Source of the DNA: Microbacteriaceae bacterium
Lineage (GTDB): Bacteria > Actinomycetota > Actinomycetes > Actinomycetales > Microbacteriaceae
Length of the DNA stretch: 64,000 nt
Assembly: GCA_019639055.1 (NCBI GenBank)
Contig: JAHBSP010000003.1
Coordinates: forward strand, 91,719-155,718
Reading direction: 5' to 3'
A program made the position numbers and the translations under genes. Shown here one piece after another: positions 56,434 to 64,000 of this stretch. How positions within the stretch are numbered: position 1 is the first letter of the stretch; each line of letters begins with the position of its first letter. The notes beneath the pieces are model-generated. The model did no database searches. It saw only the letters and a program-made list of their open reading frames with translations, and was not told the origin of the DNA.

Positions 56434-58719
56434 TTAGTCTTTAAATCTTGTCAACCGCAAAGAATTAGTGACGACAAAAACCGAAGAGAAAGCCATTGCT
56501 AGTGCAGCGATTGAAGGATTCAGCATTCCAAGCATCGCCAAAGGAATCGCAGCTGCGTTGTAGGCGAATGCCCAAAACAGGTTTCCGCGAATGGTTCCCA
56601 AAGTTTTTCTAGCCAGTTTTATTGCGGTTACAACTGACTTCAACTCACCGCTCACAACAGTAATATCTGATGCTGCAATCGCCTGCTCAGTGCCATGCCC
56701 CATCGCAATCCCAAGGTCTGCTTGCACGAGTGCGGGGGAGTCATTCACTCCATCACCGACCATAGCGACGCGCTTGCCCGATGCCTGCAACTGCGAAATC
56801 TTAACCAGCTTGTCTTTAGGGAGTACTTCGGCAAATACCTGATCAATACCCACTTGTGAGGCAACTGCCGAGGCAGCAACCTCGTTATCGCCGGTGAGCA
56901 GAATTGTCTCAAGACCTAGAGGGTGCATCTGAGCTATAGCCTCGGCGGAGTCTGGCTTTATGACATCGGTAGCGGCAATCAGTCCCAGCACTTTCAGGCC
57001 GTGTAAAACAGTGACCACGGTTGCTGGCCCGTCGTATTTCTCAGCTAGAGCAGTAAAGAGCTTTTCCGGAACATCGCTACCAATCTGTTCAGATATCCAG
57101 GAGACCTTACCGACGTAAGCAATCTTGTTTCCTGTCATCGCAAAAGCGCCCTGACCCGCAGCGGTTGCATGGTCGCTGGATTCTGGAATTGTGGCGGTCG
57201 AATCAAGCTCGGTAAGCGCATCCACAATCGCCTTGGCTATCGGATGCACCGCTCCAGATTCAACAGCAGCAGCAATAGCAAGCAACTCAGCTTCCGAAAT
57301 GCCTTCAGCTGGCTGTACGGCAACAACACTCATAACACCTTTAGTTACGGTGCCGGTTTTATCAAGGACTACGGTATCGATTTCCCGAGCACTCTCAAGT
57401 GCGGTCTGGTTCGAAATCAAAATACCTAACTGCGATCCACGACCTGTGCCTGCAAGTAGTGCGGTTGGCGTTGCAAGCCCGAGTGCGCAGGGGCAAGCAA
57501 TAATTAGTGTTGCAATTCCGGCAGTGATTGCTGAAAGCAGCGAACCGCTAAGGCTCCACCAAAGAATGAATGCCAAAACCGCTAAACCGATAACAATAGG
57601 CACAAAAATGCTGGCAATCTGATCAGCAATCCGCTGCACATTTGTCTTGCCCGACTGCGCAGAATCAACCAAATCAGCCATCCGAGCCAAAACGGTCTCA
57701 CTACCAACTTTGGTGATTCTCACTCGGATGCGCGCATTCAGATTTATAGTTCCGCCGGTAACTTCAGTGCCGGGTTCTATATCAATGGGGAGTGACTCGC
57801 CGGTAATCATCGATGCATCAACAGCAGAGACTCCGTCTATGACTTCACCGTCGCTGGGAATTTTATCGCCGGGGAGAACCTCAACCAAATCACCTGGGGC
57901 AAGAGAATCTGCCGGTACTTCACGAACTGAGCCAGAGGCATCCACAAACCTAGCGACCTTAGCACCAAGGTTGAAAAGTTCCCGGACCGCTTTACCGGTC
58001 TCGTTTTTCGTCCTAATTTCTAAGTATTTTCCTAGCAGTAGGAAGAATGCAACGGCAGCGGTAACTTCAAAGTAGAGCTCGTGCCCACCACCGCCCGGTG
58101 TAGTAAAAAGTTCAAAGCTCATACGCATATGAGGGTCGCCGGAATGTGTGAAAAATATCGCGTACAGGCTCCAGCCGAAAGAAGTTATTACGCCCAAGCT
58201 GACTAGCGTTTCCATGGTGACGCTGCCGTAGCGGATGCGCATCCCCGCTTCTTTGTGGAAAGGCCAAGCACCCCAAGTTGCAACAGGAATAACCATCGCC
58301 ATCACAAGCCACTGCCAGTAATCAAACTGAAGTGTTGGAATCATGGAGATAAGCATCACCGGAATCGTCAGAGCGCCAACTACCCAAAGTCTGATCACAT
58401 AGCTACGGATAGTTTTCTCAAAACGCTCACTACGAGCCTGCTGGCTTTTTTCAACCGAAATCGGAACTTGAGCCGTGTAACCAATCTTTTCCACTTGAGC
58501 GATGATTGTGGCTGGGTCAAGAGGGCTGACCTCGTCATTATTTGTAAGTGTGCTTGCCCCCAGCGCTTCATCATCTAGCCATACTCGGGCTCTTTCGGTC
58601 GCGAAATTTACTTCGGCTTGAACTCCGGGGAGTTTGTTGATTGATTGTTCAACCTTCATAGCGCAGGCGGCACAACTCATTCCGCCCACGTCGAGTTTGA
58701 GTTCAGTGACGTCGGTCAT
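56434..58719 (-). CDS. copA: Copper-exporting P1B-type ATPase
   Basis: 761 residues. An N-terminal heavy-metal-associated domain has GGMSCAACAMKVEQ. The transport site is IIACPCALGLATP (CPC), the phosphorylation site VVLDKTGTVTKG, the HP motif AVHPIAKAI and the hinge MVGDGVNDSPALVQADLG. TGES lies in the actuator domain. Eight membrane segments are expected for the class. TGGAG precedes the ATG. It follows the chaperone gene after 25 bases. Confidence 0.94.
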   Translation of the reverse strand: MTDVTELKLDVGGMSCAACAMKVEQSINKLPGVQAEVNFATERARVWLDDEALGASTLTNNDEVSPLDPATIIAQVEKIGYTAQVPISVEKSQQARSERFEKTIRSYVIRLWVVGALTIPVMLISMIPTLQFDYWQWLVMAMVIPVATWGAWPFHKEAGMRIRYGSVTMETLVSLGVITSFGWSLYAIFFTHSGDPHMRMSFELFTTPGGGGHELYFEVTAAVAFFLLLGKYLEIRTKNETGKAVRELFNLGAKVARFVDASGSVREVPADSLAPGDLVEVLPGDKIPSDGEVIDGVSAVDASMITGESLPIDIEPGTEVTGGTINLNARIRVRITKVGSETVLARMADLVDSAQSGKTNVQRIADQIASIFVPIVIGLAVLAFILWWSLSGSLLSAITAGIATLIIACPCALGLATPTALLAGTGRGSQLGILISNQTALESAREIDTVVLDKTGTVTKGVMSVVAVQPAEGISEAELLAIAAAVESGAVHPIAKAIVDALTELDSTATIPESSDHATAAGQGAFAMTGNKIAYVGKVSWISEQIGSDVPEKLFTALAEKYDGPATVVTVLHGLKVLGLIAATDVIKPDSAEAIAQMHPLGLETILLTGDNEVAASAVASQVGIDQVFAEVLPKDKLVKISQLQASGKRVAMVGDGVNDSPALVQADLGIAMGHGTEQAIAASDITVVSGELKSVVTAIKLARKTLGTIRGNLFWAFAYNAAAIPLAMLGMLNPSIAALAMAFSSVFVVTNSLRLTRFKD

Positions 58720-58744
58720 AAATGCTCCAGATCGGAGAGGAGTT

Positions 58745-59101
58745 TTACTTTACGAGGTTGTAGCCAGCATCTTCGATAGCGGCAGAAAGCACAGTCTCGT
58801 CGATGGGGCCTTCAGAAGTGATGCTTACTTTGGATGCGCCGCCAGCGTTTAGCTCGATCTCGACATCCTCAACACCGTCGATTCCTGCAACGGCCTTTGT
58901 TACAGAACCCACACAGTGAGCGCAGGTCATTCCTTCAACTAGATAGTCTTTTGAAGTTTCGCTCATCTTGGCGTTCTCCTTTGTTTCTTTAGTGTCTACA
59001 GACATTCCGGTTCCGCAAATTCCGTCACCGCAACCGCAACCGCTATCGAAAGTTGTACCCGCAACTTCCGACATTTTCATAAGTTTGATTTCTTGTTCCA
59101 T
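58745..59101 (-). CDS. CopZ-like copper chaperone (HMA domain) with Cys-rich N-terminal extension
   Basis: 118 residues in the long form. Residues 46-118 are a standard HMA chaperone with EGMTCAHCVGSV. The first 45 residues include a Cys-rich CGCGDGIC segment. Both the long start (AGGAG 7 bases before the ATG at 59101) and an internal ATG at 58966 (AAGGAG 9 bases upstream) have strong ribosome sites, so two products are possible. It delivers Cu(I) to CopA, the next gene. Confidence 0.88.
   Translation of the reverse strand: MEQEIKLMKMSEVAGTTFDSGCGCGDGICGTGMSVDTKETKENAKMSETSKDYLVEGMTCAHCVGSVTKAVAGIDGVEDVEIELNAGGASKVSITSEGPIDETVLSAAIEDAGYNLVK
58966..58990 (-). promoter_or_regulatory. Internal ribosome binding site and start in the copper chaperone gene
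   Basis: AAGGAG followed 9 bases later by ATG, inside the long chaperone frame. It would start a 73-residue protein that is exactly a normal CopZ (MSETSKDYLVEGMTCAHC). Confidence 0.55.
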
Positions 59102-59152
59102 GGAATATCTCCTCTAAAGATGTTAACGCACTTACTTTGATTTTATTCCCAG

Positions 59153-59158
59153 TAGCCT
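59153..59158 (+). promoter_or_regulatory. -10 hexamer of a probable leaderless promoter for gcvT
   Basis: TAGCCT ends 7 bases before the GTG start of gcvT. The surrounding AGTAGCCTTA is identical to the block before rsmI. There is no room for a glycine riboswitch in the 64-base gap. Confidence 0.4.
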
Positions 59159-59165
59159 TATATAT

Positions 59166-60275
59166 GTGAAACGCACAGTTCTTTTCGAGGAGCACCAAGA
59201 GTTAGGTGCGAGTTTTGTTGAATTTGGTGGATGGGAGATGCCCGTTCGCTACACAAGTGACCTAGCCGAGCACCATTCGGTGCGTAAGGCTGCCGGACTT
59301 TTTGACATTTCCCACATGGCTGAGTTCGAAATCTACGGTCCGGAAGCTACCGAATTTTTGGATTATGCGGTCGGCGGTAAGCCAAGCACAATCGCCGAAA
59401 ATAAGGCTAAATACCAGTTGCTGTTGAGTGAAGAGGGCGGCATAGTGGATGACCTAATCATCTACCACTGGAAACCAGGGCGCTATATTCTGGTAGCCAA
59501 CGCCGGAAATCATGACGCAGTTGCCGAGGCGCTAAAAGCTCGCTCCGCTAACTTCCAAGTCACAATCGATGACATAACAGACGCTTATTCCCTCATTGCG
59601 CTTCAGGGACCGCGCTCCTTGGAAATCCTGCAGAACATTCCCAGCCTGATTGAAGGTATCGAGGGCGTTGCAGAAATGAAGTACTACTCCGGAACCTTTA
59701 TGCGGTTTAAGAGCGCTAATGGCAGGGTTGATGTGGAACTTTTCGTTGCCCGCACCGGTTACACGGGTGAGGACGGTTTTGAGATTTACGTGCCAAATGA
59801 TTTTGCTACTTTCATCTGGCGAGCATTGCTAGCGCATGGAGAAGAACTGGGTCTAAATCCAGCAGGTCTGGCAGCCAGAGACACGCTTCGTCTCGAAGCG
59901 GGGATGCCCTTATACGGCCACGAGCTGGGCCTAGATATTCATCCTGCCGCTGTTAATTTAGAACGCACAGTTGCCTTTGATAAAGCAGATTTTGTTGGGA
60001 AAGCAGCCTTGCAGGCATCCGCAGCTCCGACTCGAAAGCTGATTGGGCTCAGGGCCGAGGGCAAACGAGCTCCTCGAGCAGGATATCCGGTGATGCATGG
60101 CGAGAAAGTTGTTGGAGAGGTTACTTCCGGAGTGCTCTCGCCAACGCTCGGATACCCGATTGCTATGGCGTTAATCGATATTGACGCAATTGATGCAGAT
60201 TTGACTGTAGATATTCGTGGAACAGCGCTAGAAGTAAGTAGAGTTGAATTACCTTTCTACAAGCGGCAGAAATGA
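59166..60275 (+). CDS. gcvT: Glycine cleavage system T protein (aminomethyltransferase)
   Basis: Transfers the C1 unit from the aminomethyl-lipoyl H protein to tetrahydrofolate. It has 369 residues: FVEFGGWEMPVRY, FDISHMAEFEIYGPEA, LQGPRSLEILQ, ARTGYTGEDGFEIYVP, and the C-terminal VTSGVLSPTLGYPIAMA. First gene of gcvT-gcvH-gcvP. Confidence 0.95.
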   Translation: MKRTVLFEEHQELGASFVEFGGWEMPVRYTSDLAEHHSVRKAAGLFDISHMAEFEIYGPEATEFLDYAVGGKPSTIAENKAKYQLLLSEEGGIVDDLIIYHWKPGRYILVANAGNHDAVAEALKARSANFQVTIDDITDAYSLIALQGPRSLEILQNIPSLIEGIEGVAEMKYYSGTFMRFKSANGRVDVELFVARTGYTGEDGFEIYVPNDFATFIWRALLAHGEELGLNPAGLAARDTLRLEAGMPLYGHELGLDIHPAAVNLERTVAFDKADFVGKAALQASAAPTRKLIGLRAEGKRAPRAGYPVMHGEKVVGEVTSGVLSPTLGYPIAMALIDIDAIDADLTVDIRGTALEVSRVELPFYKRQK

Positions 60276-60286
60276 AAAGAGGATAA

Positions 60287-60667
60287 ATGTCTGCGCCGTC
60301 AAATTTGAAATATTCCACAGACCACGAATGGGTACTCTTTGATGGCGATGTTGCCACTATCGGCATAACCCAGTTCGCAGCAGATCAACTTGGAGACATT
60401 GTCTATCTTGACCTTCCTAAGGTAGGGACCATGATCAAAGCTGGAACTATCGTTGGTGAAATTGAATCAACTAAAAGTGTCGGGGAACTATATACACCAG
60501 CGGATGGGGAAGTTGTCGAGTTGAATCAGGATGCTGTTGATGCTCCAGATACCCTAAACAGCGACCCTTATGAGGCTGGCTGGCTAATCAAAGTAAAACT
60601 AAGCGACCCGAGTCAGCTAGATAGCCTGCTTGACGAGGCTAGCTACAACGCCCACATCGGAGCATAA
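60287..60667 (+). CDS. gcvH: Glycine cleavage system H protein
   Basis: Lipoyl carrier shuttling the aminomethyl group between P and T proteins. It has 126 residues: STDHEWVLFDGDVATIGITQFAADQLGDIVYLDLP and the lipoylation site GEIESTKSVGELY (Lys63). AAGAGGATAA precedes the ATG. Its stop abuts the gcvP start. Confidence 0.96.
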   Translation: MSAPSNLKYSTDHEWVLFDGDVATIGITQFAADQLGDIVYLDLPKVGTMIKAGTIVGEIESTKSVGELYTPADGEVVELNQDAVDAPDTLNSDPYEAGWLIKVKLSDPSQLDSLLDEASYNAHIGA

Positions 60668-63622
60668 GTGGATTCCAACTTTTCTCGCAGGCACATCGGC
60701 CTCGAGCGAGGCGAACGCGCTGTTTTAGACACCCTAGGTTTTGACTCATTCGAAAAGCTAATGGATGCTGCAGTTCCGGAAAATATCCGCACTGAAGCTA
60801 GCGAAGTTTCGAGCATCCCACCCGCTGCCAGCGAGCCAGAAACACTCGCCCAGCTTCGTGAATATGCTTCGCAAAACCGGGTGACAACCAGCATGATCGG
60901 TCTCGGCTACTACGACACTTTCACCCCTTCGGTGATTAAGCACAACGTTTTAGAGAACCCGTCCTGGTACACCGCCTATACCCCATACCAGCCAGAAATC
61001 TCTCAGGGGCGGCTAGAGGCCTTAATCAACTATCAGACTGCCCTTTGTGATCTGACCGGGCTAGATATCGCCAACGCTTCGATGTTGGATGAGGCTACCG
61101 CAGTCGTTGAGGCGATGCTACTTGCTCGTAGAGTTTCGAAGAGCGAATCAAATATTTTCATTGTCGATTCCAATCTGCTGCCTCAGACTATTTCACTACT
61201 TGAGCGACGCGCATCCGTGCTTGGAATTAATGTCGCAGTAATGGACCTGGTCGCGATTTCGCGGGGTGCCAGGATCATGGTCCCTCCTCACTTTGGTGTG
61301 GTTGTGCAGTATCCGGGAGCTGACGGACTCGTCTGGGATCCGAGCGAAATCTTCGCGCAGTCAAAGGAGCAGGGTGCACTCACGATTTCCGCTGCAGATT
61401 TACTCGCACTTACGCTGCTGAAGTCACCGGGGGAACTCGGTGCAGATGTTGCAGTTGGCAACACGCAACGTTTCGGGGTCCCGTTAGGTTTTGGTGGCCC
61501 GCACGCAGGGTACATGGCTGTTGCTAACGGTCTAGAGCGGCAAATGCCTGGGCGACTTGTCGGTGTATCGGTTGACGCGCATGGCCGTCCTGCCTACAGA
61601 CTCACGCTCCAGACTCGTGAGCAGCACATCCGTAGGGAGCGGGCAACATCAAATATTTGTACTGCGCAGGTTTTGTTAGCAGTAATGGCATCCATGTATG
61701 CGGTCTATCACGGACCCAAAGGTTTACGTGCTATAGCAACCAGAGTCAACGAAACCGCTAACCGTTTCGCGAAACTAATTAGAGCCACGGGCTACGAAAC
61801 TTCTGAAAGTTTCTTTGACACTGTGTTGGTTAGGGCCCCGGGGAAGGCCAAGCAAATTTGGGAACGCGCTCGCCAAGCCGGAATCACGCTCAACCTTATA
61901 AATGAGGACAAACTTACCGTTGCCTTTGACGAAGTGAACGCTTTTGGACTCGGTCCTGAGGGCCTTGTCGAGGCTTTCGGATGCACAGATCAAGACTTCC
62001 AGAAAGCGTTCGGTCATTCTCGTTCCGGCTTTGGTTGGCAGGACGGCAAGGCCGAAGGTGTTGCGGTGTTGGATGGGGTAGCTTCGTCGCTTCATCGCAC
62101 CAGTGAATACCTAACCCATCCAAACTTTAACAAGTACCATTCCGAGACTGCAATGATGCGCTATCTAAAACGCCTAGCCGATAAAGATTTCGCGCTCGAT
62201 CGGGGGATGATTCCACTCGGATCCTGCACAATGAAACTCAACTCAGCCGTTGAAATGGCTGCGATAACTTGGCCGGAGTTTGCGGGCATTCATCCTTTTA
62301 CTCCTGCAGAAGATGTTGAAGGCTACTTGAGTCTGATTGGGGAGCTACAAACTTGGCTTGCGGAACTTACCGGATACGATGATGTTAGTTTGCAGCCAAA
62401 TGCTGGCAGTCAGGGAGAACTTGCAGGTCTACTTGCGATTCACGACTATCACCAGAGTCGTGGCGATAACCGTGAAGTGTGTTTAATTCCAGCAAGTGCT
62501 CACGGCACCAACGCAGCTTCTGCTGTCCTTGCCGGTATGAAAGTTGTTGTGGTTGCGACCGCTCAAGACGGCTCGGTTGATGTTGATGATCTAGCGAAAA
62601 AAATTGCCGACAACGCTGGTAATGTGGCTGCGCTGATGATCACCTACCCATCCACTCACGGAGTTTTTGAGGCTGATATCCGCAAAATTTGCGAGATGGT
62701 CCATGAGGAGGGCGGTCAGGTATATATTGACGGCGCCAACCTGAATGCACTGCTCGGTTATGCCAAGTTTGGTGAGATTGGTGGGGATGTTTCGCACCTG
62801 AACCTTCACAAGACTTTTGCGATTCCGCACGGTGGAGGTGGTCCTGGCGTTGGCCCGGTGGCTGCAAAGAGTCATCTGGCTCCTTTCTTGCCAGGGCATT
62901 TCGCAGCTCAGCGGGAGTTCGTTGAAGGTCGCAACGACGGAGCAAAATACCAAATCTCTGCTGCACCTTACGGGAGCTCGTCAGTGCTTCCAATCAGCTG
63001 GGCCTATATAAGGTTGATGGGTGCTGAGGGTCTTACTGAAGCGACCGCAGCTGCTGTTGGCTCCGCGAACTATGTTGCTAAGCGACTAGGCGAGCACTAT
63101 CCGGTGCTCTATGTCGGCCAGGGTGGGCTGGTAGCCCATGAGTGCATCCTTGATCTGCGCCCTTTGAAGGCTGCTTCAGGAATCGATAATACGGATGTTG
63201 CTAAGCGACTTATCGACTACGGTTTCCATGCCCCAACCGTTTCCTTCCCTGTGCCAGATACGCTTATGGTTGAGCCGACTGAGAGCGAAGACATTGCCGA
63301 GCTTGAGCGTTTCATCAATGCGATGATTTCAATCAAGAAAGAGGCGGAGAAGGTTGCTGACGGAACTTGGCCAAAGGATGACAACCCGTTGAAGAATGCT
63401 CCGCATACCGCTTACGATTCCTCAATTTCTTGGGATCACGCATACACTCGCGAAGAGGCTCTCTATCCCTTTGTGGAGAGTAGGGAAGTCGCGGGCGGTC
63501 ATACTTTAGAACAGCATGATCGAATTGCTTGGAAGTATTGGCCTCCTGTTTCGCGCATTGATCAGGCATACGGCGATCGGAATATATTCTGCTCCTGCCC
63601 TGATCCTTCAGCTTTCGTCTAA
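60668..63622 (+). CDS. gcvP: Glycine dehydrogenase (decarboxylating), P protein
   Basis: PLP enzyme that decarboxylates glycine. It has 984 residues, the full-length fused form. [20 protein letters not shown] is at the N-terminus, [11 protein letters not shown] near residue 80, and the PLP site [21 protein letters not shown] with Lys715. It ends [14 protein letters not shown] start with no gap after gcvH. Confidence 0.96.
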   Translation: MDSNFSRRHIGLERGERAVLDTLGFDSFEKLMDAAVPENIRTEASEVSSIPPAASEPETLAQLREYASQNRVTTSMIGLGYYDTFTPSVIKHNVLENPSWYTAYTPYQPEISQGRLEALINYQTALCDLTGLDIANASMLDEATAVVEAMLLARRVSKSESNIFIVDSNLLPQTISLLERRASVLGINVAVMDLVAISRGARIMVPPHFGVVVQYPGADGLVWDPSEIFAQSKEQGALTISAADLLALTLLKSPGELGADVAVGNTQRFGVPLGFGGPHAGYMAVANGLERQMPGRLVGVSVDAHGRPAYRLTLQTREQHIRRERATSNICTAQVLLAVMASMYAVYHGPKGLRAIATRVNETANRFAKLIRATGYETSESFFDTVLVRAPGKAKQIWERARQAGITLNLINEDKLTVAFDEVNAFGLGPEGLVEAFGCTDQDFQKAFGHSRSGFGWQDGKAEGVAVLDGVASSLHRTSEYLTHPNFNKYHSETAMMRYLKRLADKDFALDRGMIPLGSCTMKLNSAVEMAAITWPEFAGIHPFTPAEDVEGYLSLIGELQTWLAELTGYDDVSLQPNAGSQGELAGLLAIHDYHQSRGDNREVCLIPASAHGTNAASAVLAGMKVVVVATAQDGSVDVDDLAKKIADNAGNVAALMITYPSTHGVFEADIRKICEMVHEEGGQVYIDGANLNALLGYAKFGEIGGDVSHLNLHKTFAIPHGGGGPGVGPVAAKSHLAPFLPGHFAAQREFVEGRNDGAKYQISAAPYGSSSVLPISWAYIRLMGAEGLTEATAAAVGSANYVAKRLGEHYPVLYVGQGGLVAHECILDLRPLKAASGIDNTDVAKRLIDYGFHAPTVSFPVPDTLMVEPTESEDIAELERFINAMISIKKEAEKVADGTWPKDDNPLKNAPHTAYDSSISWDHAYTREEALYPFVESREVAGGHTLEQHDRIAWKYWPPVSRIDQAYGDRNIFCSCPDPSAFV

Positions 63623-63635
63623 TTGGTTTCGGCGG

Positions 63636-63726
63636 CACTCCCTACCCCTTAGCTGAGCACTCCCTACCCTTTTTGAAGTGAGCCTACTCTTTGCAGGGGT
63701 AGGGACGTCAAAGAAAAGGTAGGGAG
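63636..63726. repeat. Four-copy CTCCCTACC repeat cluster, two direct and two inverted
   Basis: CTCCCTACC occurs at 63638-63646 and 63660-63668 (22 bases apart). Its reverse complement occurs at 63698-63705 (8 of 9 bases) and 63718-63726 (20 bases apart). The outer or inner pairs can fold into a long hairpin downstream of gcvP. It may be a terminator without a T-run or a binding array. Confidence 0.5.
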
Positions 63727-63861
63727 CATAAACCCGACCCAGCAAATTTGCGGATGAACTAAGCATTTTCAGAAAAAATTGCTTTTCCACCTACAAAAAT
63801 TTTCCAATTTATAAACAGTCTGTGAATCCTGTTGCGCTTGATTTTCGTGTTCGGGGTAGCA

Positions 63862-64000
63862 ATGCTTATGGATGTTTTAGAAACAGCAATCAAAAAAATC
63901 GTCAGAACTAAGTTTCACGGCGCTACTCAAGAGATTTTATTAAGTCAAAAGTTCTTGAAAACGATGCACAAAATACGTCGATCAATATATATCGAGAAGG
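63862..64000 (+). CDS. Start of an unidentified open frame running off the window
   Basis: An open frame from the ATG at 63862 (GGGG 6 bases upstream) reads MLMDVLETAIKKIVRTKF to the window end without a stop, 46 codons seen. It is AT-rich and basic. No family can be named from so short a piece, and it could be chance. The 135 bases between the repeat cluster and this start hold nothing else recognisable. Confidence 0.35.
   Translation, partial: MLMDVLETAIKKIVRTKFHGATQEILLSQKFLKTMHKIRRSIYIEK

Noticed and set aside
59102..59165. Possible glycine riboswitch before gcvT
   Set aside because: Only 64 bases separate the genes, a -10 element ends 7 bases before the start codon, and no riboswitch-like pairing is present.

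Overview
The window is ordinary actinobacterial chromosome broken by one clear foreign island. Gene content and order point to Actinomycetota, most likely a small-genome, mid-GC member of the Microbacteriaceae (Rhodoluna/Aquiluna-like freshwater lineages). Pointers are the runs rsmI-metG-tatD-rsmA-ispE, glmU-prs and rplY-pth-mfd-mazG-hisS, enolase followed by an FtsB/DivIC protein and a DUF501 protein, and the actinobacterial families DUF4307 and DUF4245. This placement is inferred from gene families and order; no rRNA is present to confirm it. Many genes appear leaderless, with a TAnnnT -10 hexamer ending about 6 bases before the start codon.

Layout. 1-1464: protein O-mannosyltransferase, cut by the left edge. 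1510-10218: rRNA modification, Met-tRNA synthesis, isoprenoid and nucleotide-sugar genes, tRNA-Gln and a MarR regulator. 10215-21805: gnd, ribosomal protein L25, pth, mfd, mazG, hisS, eno, a divisome protein and type II NADH dehydrogenase. 21881-22535: a short tRNA with a UAA anticodon beside a truncated phage scaffold gene and a structured intergenic stretch. 22536-44975: membrane proteins, an iron exporter with its TetR partner, LemA/HtpX, ilvA, greA, uppS, PhoH, a YtrA-type regulator with its membrane protein, fumC, carbonic anhydrase, exonuclease VII, ispH, glpX, rmuC and ychF.

44976-50873 is a visibly AT-richer island flanked by a perfect 57-bp direct repeat made of the last 57 bases of ychF. 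It has no recombinase. It carries a HEPN-type Abi_2 gene behind a structured RNA resembling the abiF motif, an EcoRI-family adenine methyltransferase, a DUF262-HNH nuclease, and a divergent DUF262-DUF1524 (GmrSD-like) gene. The methyltransferase is interrupted by a (CT)15 microsatellite. The three possible tract phases give three outcomes: immediate stop (the state sequenced), fusion to a first C-terminal module, or read-through into a second, alternative C-terminal module whose stop overlaps the start of the DUF262-HNH gene. The GmrSD-like gene is itself out of frame at a T6 run that is also a canonical -1 slippery heptamer. Together these look like a phase-variable defence module whose modification specificity and nuclease translation could be switched by one repeat; this is the strongest candidate here for an undescribed system.

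50931-64000 returns to chromosome: a GNAT acetyltransferase, a Phd/VapC-type toxin-antitoxin pair with an operator palindrome, a DEAD-box RNA helicase behind a structured leader, NhaA, copper export (CopA and a CopZ-like chaperone with two possible starts), and the glycine cleavage genes gcvT-gcvH-gcvP. The right edge holds an array of inverted repeats and the start of an unidentified open frame.
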